Assembly (NCBI GenBank): GCA_937983495.1
Contig: CALKAA010000167.1
Coordinates: forward strand, 1 to 7,150
Direction: 5' to 3'
DNA from: an uncultured Gemmobacter sp.
GTDB taxonomy: Bacteria > Pseudomonadota > Alphaproteobacteria > Rhodobacterales > Rhodobacteraceae
Length of the DNA: 7,150 bases
Part shown: one piece after another, positions 5,282 through 7,150 of the stretch
How the letters are laid out: every line of letters begins with the position of its first letter
How positions within the stretch are numbered: the first letter of the stretch is position 1
The notes under the pieces: model-generated
What the model was told of the DNA's origin: nothing
Seen by the model: only the letters and a program-made list of their open reading frames with translations
Database searches by the model: none
Program-made: the position numbers and the translations under genes

Positions 5282-6625
5282 TTACAGCGACGGGCCGGGG
5301 GTGAGTTTTGACCCGTCGGTAAAACGCGACAGGCGGAAGCGGGACAGGTCATGCGCGGGCGGACGGTTCAGCGCGAGGTCCGCGACCACCCGCCCCATGC
5401 CAGGCCCGATGCCAAAACCATGGCCGCACATGCCGGTGGCAAGGATCAGGCCGGGCAGCGCCGCCACACGGTCCACCACCGGCACGATGTCGGGCAGCGT
5501 GTCGATCATGCCCGCCCAGGCTGCCACCAGTTTCGGGCGGCCAAGCGCCGGGAAGGCGGCGGCGAAATCGGCCAGAACGCGGTTCATCAGCGGCACCGAG
5601 GGCGCAGGGTCCAGCACCACCATCGCCTCAAAGGGGCTTGGCCCCTCGCCCCAGCGGCGCGGTGTGGCCCAGCCATCGGGAAAGCCGCGCGGGGCAGAGG
5701 CGTGAAACGTGGTGCTACGAAAATCCTTTTGCAGCATCGGCAGATAGCGCCCGAAATGGCGGAAGGCATCCGGGCCGATGTGGAAATCATGCGACCCACC
5801 GGGGGCGAGTGTATAGCCGCCATCCGCACGGCGACGGAAGGCAAAGCGATCGTCCACCGCATTGCCCGCAAAGACCTCTGGCATCGGGGCGGTGGCCATC
5901 ACCGTGGCGCGCACGGAAAGCTGCGGGAAGCTGACGCCATGGGCACGGGCAAACAGCGCGGACCACGCGCCGCCCGCCAGCACCACCTGATCGCAGGCAA
6001 TACGGCCCCGCTCGGTCACCACACCCGCCACACGCCCCGCCGCCAGATCGAGGTGGCGCACCGCACAGTCTTCGATGATCTGGGCACCACGACGCCGCGC
6101 AGCTTCGGCCAGCAGCGGCACCGCGCCCCAAGGCTCGGCCCGCGCATCCGAAGGGGTGAACAGCCCGCCGATCCATGGCGCAGCCATGCCATCAATCCGG
6201 GAGGCCACCTCGTCCCGGCTCAGCATCCGGCTATCGACACCGAAGCCTCTGGCCCCGGCCAGCCAATCCTCGAACCCCGCCATCTCGGCCTCGCTGCGCG
6301 CCAGATACAGCACGCCCGCTTGGGTGAAACCCAGCTCTGGCCCGATCTCCTCCGACAGCGCCTGCCATTGCCGGAGGCTCTCCATCATGATCGGCAATTC
6401 GCCGAAATCGCGGCCCTGCTGGCGAATCCAGCCCCAGTTGCGGCTGGATTGCTCGCCCGCCACCCGGCCCTTTTCGCACAAGACCACACGGGCCCCGGCC
6501 TCGGCCAGATGCCAGGCCGTCATCACCCCGATCACCCCGCCGCCGATCACAACAACATCCGCGCGCGGCGGCAACGGATCGGCAAAGCGAACCGGCGTGG
6601 CCAGCGTGATCGGCGCGCCTCTCAT
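5282..6625 (-). CDS. FAD-dependent oxidoreductase (DAO family)
   Basis: 447 residues. An N-terminal FAD-binding Rossmann motif, VVVIGGGVIG (Gly28, Gly30, Gly33), ends in Glu51 at the ribose-binding position. Then comes SSRNWGWIRQQGRD (60-73), a segment typical of a DAO subgroup common in proteobacteria, and the C-terminal flavin-contacting GHGFGIGPG (401-409). DAO enzymes oxidise the C-N bond of amino acids, N-methyl amino acids or opines to an imine, which hydrolyses to an oxo acid and amine. No signal peptide or membrane anchor is visible, so it is probably cytosolic. The ATG at 6625 overlaps the stop of the upstream ArgE-like gene as ATGA, showing translational coupling, and this sets the start; a start at 6694 would overlap the neighbour by 70 bp. 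Coupling to a deacetylase suggests linked steps on one substrate. Substrate unknown: glycine or sarcosine oxidase, D-amino acid dehydrogenase and opine oxidase are all possible. Confidence 0.92.
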   Translation of the reverse strand: MRGAPITLATPVRFADPLPPRADVVVIGGGVIGVMTAWHLAEAGARVVLCEKGRVAGEQSSRNWGWIRQQGRDFGELPIMMESLRQWQALSEEIGPELGFTQAGVLYLARSEAEMAGFEDWLAGARGFGVDSRMLSRDEVASRIDGMAAPWIGGLFTPSDARAEPWGAVPLLAEAARRRGAQIIEDCAVRHLDLAAGRVAGVVTERGRIACDQVVLAGGAWSALFARAHGVSFPQLSVRATVMATAPMPEVFAGNAVDDRFAFRRRADGGYTLAPGGSHDFHIGPDAFRHFGRYLPMLQKDFRSTTFHASAPRGFPDGWATPRRWGEGPSPFEAMVVLDPAPSVPLMNRVLADFAAAFPALGRPKLVAAWAGMIDTLPDIVPVVDRVAALPGLILATGMCGHGFGIGPGMGRVVADLALNRPPAHDLSRFRLSRFTDGSKLTPGPSL

Positions 6626-7150
6626 CGGGCCAGATCCTCGACCAAAGCCTCCATGAAGCGCCACCCGGCCTCGAACTGCGCGACCGAGAGCCATTCATCC
6701 GGCTGATGCGCCTGTGCAATATCGCCGGGACCACAGACCACCGCCGAATAGCCCTCGGCCTGAAACTGTCCGGCCTCGGTGCCGTAGCTGACCACCGAAG
6801 TGCCATTGTCGCCGGTCAAGCGCCGCACCAAGGCCTCTGCCGCGCCATTGTTTTCGGGCACCAGCGGCGGCACATAGAACACCTCCTCCAGCGTGATGCG
6901 GGCCTCGGGGCGAATGGCCTGCATGGCGGCCTCAAGGCGCCCCGCCTCGGCCCGCAGCCGCGCCACCCATGCGAGGGGGTCTTCGCCCGGCACACAGCGG
7001 AACCCGAGGCCAAAGCGGCAATCCCTGGCGGTGATATTCTCCGCTGTGCCGCCCTGAATGGTGCCGATATGGGCGGTTGTGAAAGGCGGATCGAACAGCG
7101 CGGCCAGCGTCGTCACCGGCTTGGCCTGATTCTCGGCATTCACCCGATTG
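6622..7150 (-). CDS. ArgE-type M20 deacetylase, C-terminal part (cut by window edge)
   Basis: Partial gene: the frame is open through base 7150, and 175 C-terminal residues are visible out of a usual ~380-390. The apparent GTG at 7143 is internal, not a start. The segment PFTTAHIGTIQGGTAENITARDC is the dimerisation-domain signature of acetylornithine deacetylase-like M20 enzymes, and the C-terminal SYGTEAGQFQ followed by GPGDIAQAHQPDE holds the conserved Glu and the metal-binding His region. The remaining metal ligands lie outside the window. The family removes an acyl group from the alpha-amine of an amino acid such as N-acetylornithine. Because the gene is translationally coupled (ATGA) to an FAD oxidoreductase rather than to arginine genes, a catabolic role with another N-acyl substrate seems more likely than arginine synthesis. 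That is inference; the annotation may read argE. Confidence 0.88.
   Translation of the reverse strand, partial: NRVNAENQAKPVTTLAALFDPPFTTAHIGTIQGGTAENITARDCRFGLGFRCVPGEDPLAWVARLRAEAGRLEAAMQAIRPEARITLEEVFYVPPLVPENNGAAEALVRRLTGDNGTSVVSYGTEAGQFQAEGYSAVVCGPGDIAQAHQPDEWLSVAQFEAGWRFMEALVEDLAR

Noticed and set aside
4145..5311. 388-codon plus-strand frame opposite the M20D amidohydrolase
   Set aside because: His/Gly/Arg-rich nonsense composition without domain signature; shadow of the real gene on the other strand.
5351..6706. 451-codon plus-strand frame opposite the FAD oxidoreductase
   Set aside because: Very rich in His and Arg, no motif, and wholly explained by the codon bias of the real minus-strand gene.

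Overview
The window looks like ordinary chromosome from a GC-rich alphaproteobacterium, most likely a member of Rhodobacterales/Rhodobacteraceae. The basis is the strong G/C bias at third codon positions, the style of the CarA, YqeY and amidohydrolase proteins, the divergent yqeY/carA pair, and a full-consensus CtrA-type site. This placement is inference from recognition, not from a search. I see no insertion sequence, tRNA, rRNA, CRISPR array or phage gene.

Layout. Bases 1-205 (minus) hold the N-terminal piece of an AraC-type regulator that runs off the left edge. Just upstream of it on the same strand is a GatB/YqeY-domain protein (213-665). A divergent regulatory region (666-852) contains a perfect 8+8 bp dyad and separates it from carA (853-2007, plus), the glutamine amidotransferase subunit of carbamoyl-phosphate synthase. 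carB is not next to it. The 111 bp after carA are dense: three TTAAC elements, two of which form an exact TTAA-N7-TTAAC CtrA box, followed at once by an intrinsic terminator. Then comes a 637-residue membrane glycosyltransferase (2119-4032, plus). It joins an N-terminal MshEN (GspE_N) domain with two tandem 24-residue c-di-GMP-binding-type motifs to a processive GT2 domain of the cellulose-synthase type. It ends in a 28 bp convergent gap containing a GC hairpin.

The right part is a minus-strand operon read from the right edge leftward: an ArgE-type M20 deacetylase (5' end outside the window), an FAD-dependent DAO-family oxidoreductase coupled to it by an ATGA overlap, and 57 bp later an M20D hippurate hydrolase-like amidohydrolase. 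Together they suggest catabolism of an N-acylated or N-substituted amino acid: one or two amide-bond hydrolases plus a flavin amine oxidase. The substrate cannot be read from sequence.

The most interesting part is 2039-4032: a probable CtrA-controlled, c-di-GMP-responsive polysaccharide synthase whose regulatory site abuts, and whose promoter may overlap, the carA terminator.
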